This document shows positions 10,582 to 22,181 of a stretch of DNA of 64,000 nt, piece after piece. The translations under genes were made by a program, and so were the position numbers. The notes under the pieces were generated by a model. The model was not told the DNA's origin and made no database searches. It saw only the letters and a list, made by a program, of their open reading frames with translations. Origin of the DNA: Monocercomonoides exilis. Lineage: Eukaryota; Preaxostyla; Oxymonadida; Polymastigidae. The stretch is from the NCBI GenBank assembly GCA_001643675.2, contig LSRY02000049.1:620001-684000 (forward strand), given 5' to 3'. Within the stretch, counting starts at the first letter, position 1, and each line of letters starts with the position of its first letter.

Positions 10582-13500
10582 TCATTCTAAATCTTGGGCA
10601 TTTTGTTTGTCTTGACCAAAAAGAAGGGTTTGAACAGTATACTTTGAGCAAAATTCCGCCTCCAGTTTATGTTCTTGTAAAAACATCTCAGCAAGTTGCT
10701 CTCTTGACAAATTTTCGAAATGCCTTTTTTTCATAAAATACCAACTTTTCCATTGCTTCTTGAGGCTTTTGCTGGGTTCATCAAAACTCCATAGAAATTT
10801 TTTTTGTAAATGAGTTTTAGCAAAGATCCGTTTAAAAATCAACATTCTTAAGCTTTTGTACCTTTTTTGGGTTTCCTTTCGATGAGCGAGAGTAAAATTA
10901 CTATATCTGCGAGATGAAAGCTGCAAACTGAAAAACAAAGGCACTATTGTCGCTTGAGGCAATTCATCGAAATTAGGAATAAAAGAAGAATCGCAAATGA
11001 TTTCTTCATTTGGAAAATCGTAAGTCTTTGAATCGTAATATATTTTATCACAAATTTGCTTACAATTTTCGTTGTAATTTACCGTATGCAAATTGAATGC
11101 TCCTTTTTTCACTTCGCCAAGAAATGATTGCTTCATTGAAAATGAAGAGCGCGAAAGAGAAGATGAACAATGAGAAGCAATGAGCGAGTTAATCGAATTT
11201 GAATTTGTTTGAAAACGGAATAATTGAGTAGACAGCTGTTGTTGCACAGACGGAGTTAGAAAGTGCGGCAAGGCAGGAATTGTTCCGTGATAAGATGGAA
11301 CATTCACATATTCAATTCTGTTGTGCATGTGCTCGTTTTCTTGGAGTTGCAGAACATCAACTGCAGTTATAGAACTTGAGCACGCACCAATTCCATCAAA
11401 ATATAAATTGACATCTTCACCTTTGCTGTTGTTCGTATATTTTTGTTGGTAAATATTCTTTCTCGTTTCTTTTTTCATCCAATCTCCTTCATCCCTTTCA
11501 TCATCAAAATCTTCTTCTTCTTCTTTGTATTCATTTTTTTGTTCCGATATTTGTTCAAAGCAATTTATTTTCTTTAGCCTACTGCTTTTTCTCATTTCCT
11601 TTTTTGCTGTTTTTTCCTCTTCTTTCTGCAGAGTTTCCAAGAATCGGAACACATTTGAAGTTTTTAATTGCTTCTCCTGCATCGCCAGCAGCTTCTCTTT
11701 CCTTTCAATCTTCACCCGAAGTGCTTCATCACTGTCTCTATCCGCACAGTCTTCCATTCCTCTTAGCTCTTCCAGCCTCTGCTTCAGCTCTTCAAGTGTC
11801 TCGCTCTCCGCTGTTGAGTCAATATCTGCCTCTTCTCTCCTTTTTTCTTTCAAAAGAATTTTCTTCTCTGCTTCTTCCCACATTTCCTCTTCAACTGCAT
11901 CGATTGCTGCACTGTTTCTGACCCACACTCCGAACACTCTGAAATGCCTTTTGGCTTCTGCAATCTCCTCTTTCACTTCCTGTATCTGTCTCTTTCTTGC
12001 TCTTTCTTCCGCTTTTCTATTTTCTTCACCCATTTCTTCTTCTTCTTCTCCTCCTCCTCCTCCTTCTTCTTCTTCTTCTTCTTCTTCTCCCCCTTCTCTC
12101 CCTTCTTTTCCTTTCATTTCATCTCCTTTCCTTTCATTTGAATCGCTTTGAGTAAACTCTTCCAAACGTATACGACGTTCAATCGCCTTTCTTTCCCATT
12201 TTTCTGTCATCTCATTTCTTATCTTTTTTTCGAGTTTTCCATTCTGCGCTTGGTTGCTTCCCCAATCACGTTCTGTTCTATCTTCAACTTCGTTGATCAT
12301 AGGAAACGAAAGAATTGCCTCGCAATCATCGCCAATATGAGACATCGAACTCAATGCAGACGACATATCCAATGACTGGCTATCGCAATTAGTTCCTTGA
12401 GGTCTCTTGCCAACATTCAAACTCGCATGTGAATAATCATTGAAACCTGTGACTTCATTTGCGTCTTTAGCCATTTTACCAAGCTTGCTGATAACATCAT
12501 TTTGCGTTTCCTTGCTTTTTCTATTCTGAGAAAGCTGCAAAATTGCGTCTGAAATATATTTTTCTGTGGAATTCAACTGTTCTTGTGTGTATTTCAAGAG
12601 CATATCCCGTTTCTTCTCATTTATTGAAAAGGGATTTTTTTGGATGTGTGTCGGACTAATCACATTTTCCATCTCCGTTGAATTCTCAGTTTTCTGATTT
12701 GATTCAAATTTGAGTTGTGCTTTCCGTTGTTCAACATCTTGATGCATTTTGTCCAATTTATACTTGCTCTGAAATTTGATTGAAGCTTGTGGTGTATCCG
12801 TTCCGGCAATCATCACTTTCTCTATTCCAAAATTGTCTGTGCACTCTTCAGCTATCGCTTCTCTTCTTAAACATTCTATTCTTTTTGGAGAAGAAGGTCT
12901 GTCCAGAGTCTTTGAATTTCTTATGTTTGTATAAATTGGTTGCAAAGGGATATTTGAATATGAAGATTGTTGAAGCTCTCTGACTTCACTACAGCAGGAT
13001 TGAGTATCATCTGGCGAAGTTGATATTTTTCCAAGTTCGCTTTCATCTATTCCTTTCCATGTTTGCCGTCTCGTCTTCGTTTGAAAAAAATATCTGTCCT
13101 TGGCTGTTTCATCCACGTTCTTTTGATATTCACGTGAAATTGATCTTTCATTAGTATTTCCCAACTGGAGGACAAATGGATAAGACGAATGATTTGACAG
13201 CATTGATTGTTCAAACATTTGTCGTCTTGAGCTCCAATAGGAAGATGAATCATTACTGGTCGATGCTAATTTTATTTTTGATGGAAAGAATCCAAAAGTT
13301 TGTTCTTCTATTATTCAAGATATAGAATAATCATCAAAATAAACAAATAAATATTTAAAAGTCAAACTGGATCCAGATGGTAATGTAATGCAGCTATCTT
13401 CTTCAATTTTTTTGTGAACTTGATATTTTAAATTATCTTTGAATGTGAAATAAAAAAAGTTTAACAGGATCAAATTATTCTTCAAAAATACCTTCATCTC

Positions 13501-13582
13501 CATGCAATGATTGATCCCTATTATAAGTGTTTTTCGTTTCAAAATCAGTGACTACGGATATTTGGCAATTAGCAGAATATTC
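10582..13582 (-). CDS. Tandem paralogue B: protein with unrecognised AKRHF-W domain
   Basis: Main exon 13307-10582. Two upstream exons are supported by matching phase: 13436-13368 and one ending at 13492, with introns of 60 and 55 nt. The most 5' exon stays open to a possible acceptor at 13583, and no ATG was found in it, so the start is unresolved. The joined N-terminal part reads SLHGDEDNLKYQVHKKIEED and then KEEQTFGFFPSKIK. The shared block (about 11570-11970) contains AEAKRHFRVFGVWVRN, VEEEMWEEAEKK and LEELKQRLEEL. Just before it is a Glu/Gly run (about 12045-12110) not seen in the sister genes. The C-terminal 100 residues are basic and Phe-rich. Function is unknown. Confidence 0.72.
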
Positions 13583-14028
13583 CTTGAAAAAATTGCCAAA
13601 TCCAAAAAACCCAAATGAAAAGGAAAAAATCAATATAACTCAAAATATATGCTGGCTTCTATAAATGCAAACATTTGCGAACATGCATCAACAAATATGT
13701 TTTGTATTTCTCAAAATAAAAAGGAATTGTATGCAAAATAATAAAATTATAGAAATCGATCAAAATATGTTCGAATGAAGCAGTTTAACAAAAGCTTTTT
13801 CCAATACATATATCAATGACAATCAAATAGTTAGGAAAAAACTCAAAAATCACTGCAAATAAAATCATACAAAATGAATAGTGTTAATTGAAAATCAAAA
13901 AATATTCGAACTCTCGAAAGATTTATAAAATTAATTTCTTGAATGAAGTCGAGTAAAAACTTCTAATGCATACGTATAATATTGTTGTAAATGACAGGAG
14001 TTTTAAAGTTTATTTAGTTGATAAATAA
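13583..14028. other. Intergenic spacer
   Basis: AT-rich DNA between paralogues B and C. It may contain the first exon of paralogue B. No repeat or RNA gene is seen. Confidence 0.45.
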
Positions 14029-16596
14029 TCAGGTTAACAAGCGAATAACATCGGAAAATGATTTAAAGTTCAGATCAGTAAAAGAAGGATCCAAAGCAAC
14101 AGAAGATAAACACTTAATTGGAACTACCATAGGAGGATTGTTTCTCATTGACACAATCAATTCTTTCTCTTCTTTTTGAATAATTTTAGGATCAATTCCT
14201 CTTTTAAACAACTTCTTTTCAAGTTTCTGCAAATGCAATGAAAAAATAAAGCGAGGAAGCATCTCTCTTTCATCTTTAACAGTCAATGCAACATTCCATT
14301 TTGCATATTTCTTCCTTTTTTCTGAGTCAATAACAAAATAAGGATGCGTCTCGTCTCCTGTGTTTGAAATAACAGTGAATGGATTTGAAATTGTAATTGA
14401 AAGTGATGTTGGATTATTGAACTTTGAAGCAAACCCATCTGATGTTCCAATGATTCCTGTAGAATTTTGAGAAGAAAGATGCTTGTCTTTGTTCAAAAAC
14501 TGATTTGCCAAATGGACATTTTGAATGGAACTTTTGGATAACTGAAATGGTATTTCAGGATTTAAGATAGATTTGGTATTTAAACTGCAAGATGTAAATA
14601 TGTTCTTTGAAATTGGTTGTACTTGCAGAGAATTCAAACTCTCTGGTAAATGTTGCTCGTTTGGTTCGTCATCATGCGATTTCGTTTGAAACGCTTCTTT
14701 TATTGATAATGGTTTACCATTTTCTTCTTTTTGTGGTAAAATTCCTTTTAAAAGTGATAAAGTGGAGGTTGTTTCATTGTGAGTCTTCTCAGAAAGTGAA
14801 TTTTGAAGCGAAATTTGCTTTCCATTATTCGAATGCTCTTGTAAATATTGTTCGCTTAATAAGGATTTCAATTTATCCAAAGGATCATATAATGTTTCTG
14901 AAGATTGTGATAATATCCCTTCTGACCGAATTGTTCCAGATTGTCTTGTATCTCCACCTATCTCAGAATGACTAAGTGTATTGTTCTTTCTTGTTTTGAT
15001 CTCTTCATTGATCTCATCACAGGATGGACACCGAAGTGCTTCTTGTCTGGACTTCTTCAAAACGATTCTGTAAAATCTGTCCATATCACTTTCCTGCCTG
15101 CGTCGCTCTTCTTTCTCTCTTTGTTTCAATTTCTTTTTGAGCACCTTTGCCAGTCTCGCTTTTTCGTATTCATTTAGCTCAGATGTCTCTTCTCCTTTGA
15201 GGCGATTTTGCAACTCTTCAAATGTAGCTTCGGCATCGGCCTCGTTTCTTTCGCGTTTCAGCTCCTCTACCATTTCTGCGTCTGCCCACATTTGTTTCTC
15301 TTCTTCACTTTCAATCCAGTCTTTCCGTGGCCAGACTCTAAAAAGTTTCCAATGCTGTTTTGCTTCTTTGATTTGCGACTTTATGAGCTCTTTCTTCTGT
15401 TTCGCTAATCCATTCCAGGATGATGTATTTTCTCCTTCACAAACAAACGCAGAACTTTTCTGCACGTCAGCAAGTTCCAGATCAGCCTTCTTCCATCGCT
15501 TCAGCAGTCCAATCAGCTCGGTTTCTCCTAACATCGAACGGCGCTCTCCATTGTGGTTCCACTCCAAGTCAAGACACAGCTTCCGTTGCTGTTGGGTTTC
15601 AAGAATTCCCTCTTTCATCAGTAGCTCTAAAGAGAGCGATGAACTAGTGTTTGAAAGAGATTGAGATGAAGAATCTTTTGTTGAGCTTGAACCAATTGAA
15701 GAACATTCATCATTGGCTGTAGTATTATTCTCAAAAGGATATGGCGAAGAATGAAGTAATGCCTCAGAGACAGATGACACTTTATCAACTTGGTTCGCTA
15801 AATTTATGGATGGAATTTTGTGTTTTGATAATTTTGAACAAGATTGAAAAGTTGAAGTCAATGGTTCAGAATTATAAGAACGAGTGGCAGCTGTTCCTGA
15901 AATCGAAGTGCCATTTTCTTTTTGTCTTTCGGAGTTTGTGTGCATCGTATTTTGTTCTCTAACGCTTTTGTTGCGGTTTTTAATACATTTGTTTTCGATC
16001 TCTGAGAAAAATGATGTACGAGTAATAATTTGATCTGGATCAGTTTCTTCTGAACAAAATTGATGTTCATATGCTTCCTGAAATCCATTTGAACGTACTT
16101 GCTCGTTTTCGTTTTCATCGTGTTGTTTGATAAGTTCCTTATGTTTTTGTTGAACCTGTTTTTCAAATGAACAAATATCGTCAGATGAAGAACTTAAGAT
16201 GTTTTTTTGATTGCACTTAGAACTGAAATTTTGTATGCACGTAGTTATGTGCTTCAACGGATTTAGTGTATGTAATTTTTGCTCAGTTGCGCGACTAAAT
16301 GAATTTTGCTCTCCTCTTTTTCCAAGTTCAACTAAAAATGAAGGATCTTTAACAAAATATTTTGATTGTGAAAAATCTTCTTTCTTTAAGATAATGTTCG
16401 GAAAATATTCTTCTTGTGTTTCCAAATGTTGCAAATTTGATGGATGATGATTTGAAATCGAAGTTTGAATTTTAAATGGAAATGATGATTTCGATGCAGT
16501 GAACTGATAGGACGTTGAATCAGTAGCAGGAGAATTAGACGCAGAAGCTTCTAAATCGCATGCAAATATTTCATTTGGTTTATCAGAAAGACTCAT
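14029..16596 (-). CDS. Tandem paralogue C: protein with unrecognised AKxHW-W domain
   Basis: An 855-aa open frame starting MSLSDKPNEIF. An acceptor-like AAACAG lies 12 bp upstream of the ATG, so a further 5' exon is possible. The protein is Ser/Asn/Gln-rich outside one charged helical block encoded at about 15010-15600. That block holds LCLDLEWNHNGERRSM, a WKKADLEL helix, IKEAKQHWKLFRVWPRKDWI, SEEEKQMWADAE, FEELQNRL and KLKQREKEERRR. The W-P/V-R-K-D-W core and the EExxxW-xxAE spacing match paralogue A closely and paralogue B less so. A Cys pair (RCPSCDEINEE) follows the block only here. The last 130 residues form a separate charged region ending DPSFTDLNFKSFSDVIRLLT. Function is unknown; the three genes probably arose by tandem duplication. 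Confidence 0.75.
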   Translation of the reverse strand: MSLSDKPNEIFACDLEASASNSPATDSTSYQFTASKSSFPFKIQTSISNHHPSNLQHLETQEEYFPNIILKKEDFSQSKYFVKDPSFLVELGKRGEQNSFSRATEQKLHTLNPLKHITTCIQNFSSKCNQKNILSSSSDDICSFEKQVQQKHKELIKQHDENENEQVRSNGFQEAYEHQFCSEETDPDQIITRTSFFSEIENKCIKNRNKSVREQNTMHTNSERQKENGTSISGTAATRSYNSEPLTSTFQSCSKLSKHKIPSINLANQVDKVSSVSEALLHSSPYPFENNTTANDECSSIGSSSTKDSSSQSLSNTSSSLSLELLMKEGILETQQQRKLCLDLEWNHNGERRSMLGETELIGLLKRWKKADLELADVQKSSAFVCEGENTSSWNGLAKQKKELIKSQIKEAKQHWKLFRVWPRKDWIESEEEKQMWADAEMVEELKRERNEADAEATFEELQNRLKGEETSELNEYEKARLAKVLKKKLKQREKEERRRQESDMDRFYRIVLKKSRQEALRCPSCDEINEEIKTRKNNTLSHSEIGGDTRQSGTIRSEGILSQSSETLYDPLDKLKSLLSEQYLQEHSNNGKQISLQNSLSEKTHNETTSTLSLLKGILPQKEENGKPLSIKEAFQTKSHDDEPNEQHLPESLNSLQVQPISKNIFTSCSLNTKSILNPEIPFQLSKSSIQNVHLANQFLNKDKHLSSQNSTGIIGTSDGFASKFNNPTSLSITISNPFTVISNTGDETHPYFVIDSEKRKKYAKWNVALTVKDEREMLPRFIFSLHLQKLEKKLFKRGIDPKIIQKEEKELIVSMRNNPPMVVPIKCLSSVALDPSFTDLNFKSFSDVIRLLT

Positions 16597-17210
16597 TAAT
16601 ATTGCAACTGTTTTTTAAAAAAAATTAAAAGTCCAATGATGATAAACTTTTCACCATATACCACTCCAAGAAAATGTTAATATAATAATATATTGTAATT
16701 ACTTTTACAGATAATGTTAAAAATTTTTTTTATTATTTAATTCTGCTGTTTATTAGAAAATATTAATTGATCAATAAGCCGTAATTAAAATATGTTTTTC
16801 GAAGTATTTTTTTGCTCAAAAAATGCTTTAATCTGATGTTGAAAATACATAAATTGTAGCTTGATAACGAGGAAATTTATTCTTTCAAAAGGCGATCATA
16901 AACATGAGTTCATTTTGCAATTTTCAACGTTTTTTATTTCATTTGGATCTTTTATATTTAGAAAAAAAAAATTTCTTTATCTCACTTGAAATTTTCAGTT
17001 GCATTTTTTTATCAAAATTTTGTTCCCTATTCCGAAAGTTGACAAAAAAGGAAAATTGCAAGAAATAAAAACATTGCAATACAGTTGTTTTCATTCTTTG
17101 ATATTTTGTGAATCTGAACAGAAAGTTCTATTTATAAGGTTTCATTTATTATATCCTGAAAGTTTTCAAAAGTGTTTTTTTGTAAACATAAGTTGAAATC
17201 CAATAAAGTC
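16597..17210. other. Intergenic, AT-rich, left edge of accessory island
   Basis: Very AT-rich, with no supported exon. It separates the last conserved tandem paralogue from the first repeat of the mobile-element-rich island. Confidence 0.5.
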
Positions 17211-17252
17211 ATGGATATATCCCGGGAAAGGGACAAAACCCGGGAAAGTCTA
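17211..17252 (+). repeat. CCCGGG-containing element end, left copy
   Basis: Two tandem copies of a 17-bp motif, the second being GGACAAAACCCGGGAAA and the first degenerate, preceded by AAGTCATGG. The same arrangement, in reverse orientation, is found at 37907-37955 with about 43 of 47 positions matching by eye. Tandem palindromic 17-mers at the end of a pogo-type element would suit binding by a CENP-B-like transposase domain; that is inference. Confidence 0.55.
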
Positions 17253-17419
17253 ATGAAAAACTCAAAAAAGAAAAAGTGAGTTGAAGAATTTGATTTTGAA
17301 AAAATCGAACATCTTCCTTTTGTACTTCTATTGTGCATTGTTTAACTTTTTTTGAAATGATGAGATTATTGAATTAATTCAATAAAATGAATGGATCACA
17401 AAGCCATTATGTTCACTTT

Positions 17420-17450
17420 TTTTTCAATATGGGTAATTCTTTTTGAAAAG
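17420..17450 (+). repeat. ATGGGTRATTCTTTTYGAAA repeat, copy 1
   Basis: A short conserved motif lying inward of the CCCGGG repeat. Related copies occur at about 23268-23290 on the plus strand and about 37818-37842 on the minus strand. It is probably a subterminal motif of one transposon family. Confidence 0.45.
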
Positions 17451-18686
17451 TCACAAAAAGGTTTAATTTTCAAATAAATCGAAATTTTCATATTTTGATC
17501 AAATTTCTGTTTCAGCTCACAAATCTCCCCAAGAATGTTTGAAATGGCATTATCCAATAATGGATTCCATATTTGGAAAGTTTGGTGCATGTTAACCAAA
17601 TTTTTATGAAATATGAAATTTTTGATTTATTGAAAAATAAAACATTTGTGACTTTTCATAAAGAATTACACATATGTCTTCTTTTGCTTCGTCTTCAGAA
17701 CTTTCAAAGGTTTTTACGACTGCAGAATTTATAAGATTAAACTCAAAAGGTGAAAAAATAAATTATCTTCTTTCAAGAAAAGAGATTACACACAAAAGCA
17801 TTATTTCATCTGGCTTCGTTTCTTCTTCACCTCTATATCGACATATCTCTTCTTTAAATCAGGGAAGAGACCCCAAACACAATGGCAGACCGAATTTGTT
17901 CAACTAAGAAGAATAAGAAGAAATAGAAGACTGCTCCAAATCTCATCCACTTTCAACGGATTAAGTTACATTCAAAGATATCAGTTATATATTTTTGTTT
18001 TTGTTTTGATATTTTTATTAACTTTTTTGATGTTGTTTTTTCAGGCTGAACTCGTCTTGCAGAGAAAAAACCGAAACAAGGATGACAACAGCGAATTGAC
18101 AGAAATAAATGAAAAATGGGCAAGACGGTTCATTAAAAGAAGCAATGCTCTTCAAACGGTAAACCAAAATCCATTGATGTGAAAAGGTTGTTTACATCTT
18201 CAACGGAAAACATTTCAGCGTGGTTTGCATTGCTGGGTGACACTATAAGAACAAACAAAATTTGCGCTGATCTGATATTAAATAAAGCGAAACAGGCGTT
18301 TGTTCATGTAAATCTGTTGACAATTTCGTAATCAAACGATCAGATCAAAAAGATCCAATGTTACACTCCCTACAACATCAGCCCAACGCAACATTGGTTT
18401 TCGGAGTTTTTGCAGATGGATCTTCAATTAATCCAGTGATGATTTGGCCCACAAAAACTGTTCCAAAAGATCTTACAGTTTCAAAATATCAACGAATTGA
18501 AATTGTTGCTAACGGAAGCGGATGGATAACACAAAAATACTATAAGGAAATCATGCTGAAAAACATTTTTCCCACTGTTAATATTAAAAGAATTGAACTA
18601 CATGGATCGGAAGCATCGGTGCTTATTTTTATGGATGGGCATTCATCGAGGCTTTGCTGGCCTGTTATTTCATTGTCTCGTGAGCA

Positions 18687-18893
18687 GGCATAGGTCTATT
18701 TTGTACCAGTTTGGAAAGGCTTTTATATATTTTTTTATTAGCATATTATTAATTCTTATAATTATAGAAAACAAACTGCTGATGGAAAAACGCGAAATTC
18801 TTCCATCAAAAAATTGATATTTTTTCTATTTTTTCTCAACCCATAATTTTTTTGCTGTGATCGCAAAATTAAACAATTCAATTTATTAACTTT
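18687..18893 (+). repeat. Left terminal inverted repeat of the 3.7-kb element
   Basis: Matches the reverse complement of 22182-22388 at every position I compared. It contains a palindromic segment around TTCTTCCATCAAAAAATTGA. Confidence 0.93.
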
Positions 18894-19183
18894 TCAAAGT
18901 TTTTTCATATATTTCGTGTGTGTGATTTTTATAATAATCATTTATATTTATCAAAAGTTTCCTAATGTTGTTAAAAAACCATTGGAATGTTGCTCTATTC
19001 ACAAAAATTCTTTTTGAGTGCATTTATTGCTTTCACAAGAATATAAATAGAAATCATGTTGTATATAATTTATATAGCAACATTGTTATGAAGATATATG
19101 TGTGTTTATTTTAAATAGTTTTTAATTTTCTACTAAACTGTTTTGTATTTGTTATTTTGTTTTTTGATTCAACTGAATAGGAA

Positions 19184-19900
19184 ATGACAGTTTTTTGTGG
19201 AAGAAGAGCTTACGTGTTTGAGTGTTCTTTTGCTTTGTGCTCACTTACAGGTTCACATGGAAGAGGGATAAGTTGCTCATATGTTCCAGCTGCATTCAAA
19301 ATGCGTTGCATGCAGTTCATTTCGTGCTCAGCAGTGTCATATGGCGGAGGGATGAGATTTTATCCTGATCAATCAACACCCCCAAGCAACAACCTTTATT
19401 TTTGTTTCTTCTTCTTCCACGATTGCAGATGCAACGCTTCCACTCCATATAGCAATGATTTGTTTTTCCAAGATCTATGCAATCTCTTTTCATCGGCAAA
19501 CCCGTTCTACGAATCGTACACAACGAATAGTGATGATAAGAGAGTGTGCCGCCAATATTATAATGGAAGCAGTTATGTGTATCAGCACACAGAAAAGAAG
19601 TTGTGGTTGAAGGAGGGAATGAAAGATAGATATGTTGGTGTGGGTGGAAGTGACACAAACAATTTGTGTGGGATGAGTGAGGCAGCACCTTGCAAGACAG
19701 TGGGGCATGCAGCGGAGTCGAGCATGGCGCAGTTGAGCTCGACAATCACAGTGCTGAGTGGGAGGCATGTGAGCTAAGGGGTGACGATCAATGTTGGGGA
19801 AAAGAAGATTTCTGTTGTTTGGAGAGGGAAAACAGTGAGTGTGATCGGGATAGATTCTCTCTTTCTTCGACTTCGACAACGGAATAGGAAGTTCGTCGAT
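19184..19900 (+). pseudogene. Captured fragment of the beta-helix surface-protein family
   Basis: An open frame of 197 codons, then an in-frame TAA, then about 30 further codons that still fit the family (GVTINVGEKKISVV, KTVSVIG). The diagnostic repeat-boundary motif is present (VGVGGSDTNNLCGMSEAAPC), matching the C-G-x(5)-C motifs of the intact gene at 55353. Short SAVSYGGGMRFY and FFFHDCRCNA blocks are beta-helix rungs. The piece sits wholly inside the 3.7-kb TIR element, so it was captured from a family member elsewhere. The stop codon and lack of a signal peptide argue against function. Confidence 0.75.
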
Positions 19901-22181
19901 AAATGTGTTTGTGATGTCTGTTGGGGTCGAAAAATTTTTGCTGGCTAAAATAATGGCAAATCCAAGATCTGAAGGAGAACATCCAATAAAATCACGTATT
20001 TGCGCTTGCAATGCCATAGCTGCCAATAACTGCTATTGAGGTGAAAAATCAAAATTCTGCATCAGCCCCTCGTCTCCATGTTGCACCCCTCACAATCTTC
20101 GTTTCTATTGCTCCCATCACCTTCACCGCTGTTTTGGTCTATTCCGAAACAAGAATCATCGAAAAATTCTTCTGTTGCGATGCATCGCCAGCTGCACCCT
20201 GAAGAAAAAAAAATACGGGAAAAAATTCATTCAGAAAGTGTTACATGTTAACAGTTCCCTCGAGAGGCAAACAGAATGGAAGACCTCTATCACACCAGCA
20301 GAACAAAGATAATAAAATGAAAAGAAATGGAGCAACCTTCAAACACATTCGCACAACCCCCAACAACATTTTGAAAGCAAAGGGTGTAGGAGGAGTAACG
20401 AATATTATTCACGTACGGGCACAGCCAGATTTCCCAAACATCTCAGCAGTTCACAGCCGTCCCACCTCAAAAATAGAATTTCACACTTCAGAAAGAGCTG
20501 ACTTACGTTCATCTTCAATGGAAAAACAATTTTATTAAAGACACTTCGTTTTCACAAATTATTTTTAAAAGCACAATTCATTCATTGAACTTTTTTAAAT
20601 CTCTTTAATTAAAAATTTCTTAAAAAATGGTGAAATGTTGGAATTTAAGTTTTCTATGTGAGGTGGTTTTTCGAAATTCAGCTTAGAACCTTTGAAAAAG
20701 CGTTTATCTGTCTATGCAGTTTTAAAAGTGATTTTTGCACCACGTTTCTCCTGTGTTTTTCGTTTTGTCTTCAGATACCACACAGAAACCTTGACAAAAA
20801 TAAGACAGCATGGTCAAAGAATAAAAGAAAAGACATAAATTAATTGTTACAGAAGATTTGAAAAAAGTTAACAACAAAGTTATTAAAATACAAAAAAATC
20901 AAGATGAAAGAATTTGAATATAATAAAATCATTGTCTCAGAAGTTTTCACAAACCAATGAAGTTTCCTTGTCTCTTTTTTGTATTCCATATATCAAATGC
21001 CTCTTTGTCTCAGCCTTTTTCTTTCATCTTCCTCCTCTCCTTTCTTCTCTTCTCGTTCAGTTAAACTCTGTTGTTTTTAAACACTCAATCTCTATCTCCA
21101 TCATCTTTCCTCAAATTTCCAAAAGCCAAGTCCTCCAGCCTCTATTGTCTATTGCGTCAGCACCTTCAGTCACCGCCACTCCATTGGAAGCATGTTTATC
21201 CAGAACCTTCTCTTCTTTTCTGCTTGTTTCGAAAGGACTCGTCATTTCCTTAACTTCACTCCCCACAGCATGCTATCCTTCGTACTCTCTCTTTTCGCTT
21301 CTCTCATTTCATTCACTGCATTCAACTGTATCTCTTCTCAACAATATGAAGATTGTTTCACTTCCATCACAGACAACAAAAAATGCAAAGTCGTTCCTTT
21401 GATCTCGACGATCATTGAAATGTCTCAAACAAACACTCCACAGAACCTTTCATTCTCCCACAGCAACTTTTTTTCTTTTCAATATTTTTTCTTCTTCCTC
21501 TTCACGCAATTGCTTATTAAAGCCTCATATCAAAGCCAATCTCTTATATCCTATTCAAATTCATTAGGCGCACCGTATCTTTATCGTTGTTTCTGTCTTC
21601 TATATCCATTTTCTTCCTCAGCAGCGATGAGCATCCAATCATCTGTTTGACAACTTATCTCCTTTGCAACTTCATCTTGCATCTCTTGAAGCAAATAATT
21701 AACTGCCAATTTCTTCTTTCTCCTCTTCGCCTTTGATTCTGCAGTCTTGTCTTGTCCATCTTTTCTTCTCATCCAGCTTCTTCATGACTTTGTCAAAGCA
21801 TCAATAACGCTGTATGCTCTCTTTCACTTTGCGTTGCTTCCTTCCTTTGAAAAACAACAAAAAATCCATCGATCACATTATCAACTGTTCGGTGAGGAAT
21901 GTGAAAAAAGAATGAAAATATTCAGATAATTATATTTTTATTATCAACAATCTATTGAAATATGAAACGCATTCACAGTTGAAAATCGTTGTTTTTGATA
22001 TTGAACAAAATGCTTCAACAATAATTGTGTGTGAGTGTGCGTACGCAAGAATTTGTTCAGAATAATGAATCGGTTCAAAATTGAGAAATATTTCATAATA
22101 CCAGTAAAATTTTCTCAAGCAAACAGCAGCATAAATATTTCTTCTTCAACCATTTCATTGTTAACAATGTTTGTTCATCAG
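19901..22181. other. Remaining cargo of the 3.7-kb element
   Basis: No intact gene. Coding-like pieces include 20245-20538 on the plus strand (97 codons, Asn/Arg-rich) and 21581-21772 on the minus strand, a hydrophilic helix-like stretch with MQDEVAKEISCQTDDWMLIA. Neither resembles a transposase. They may be fragments of other captured host genes. Confidence 0.4.
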
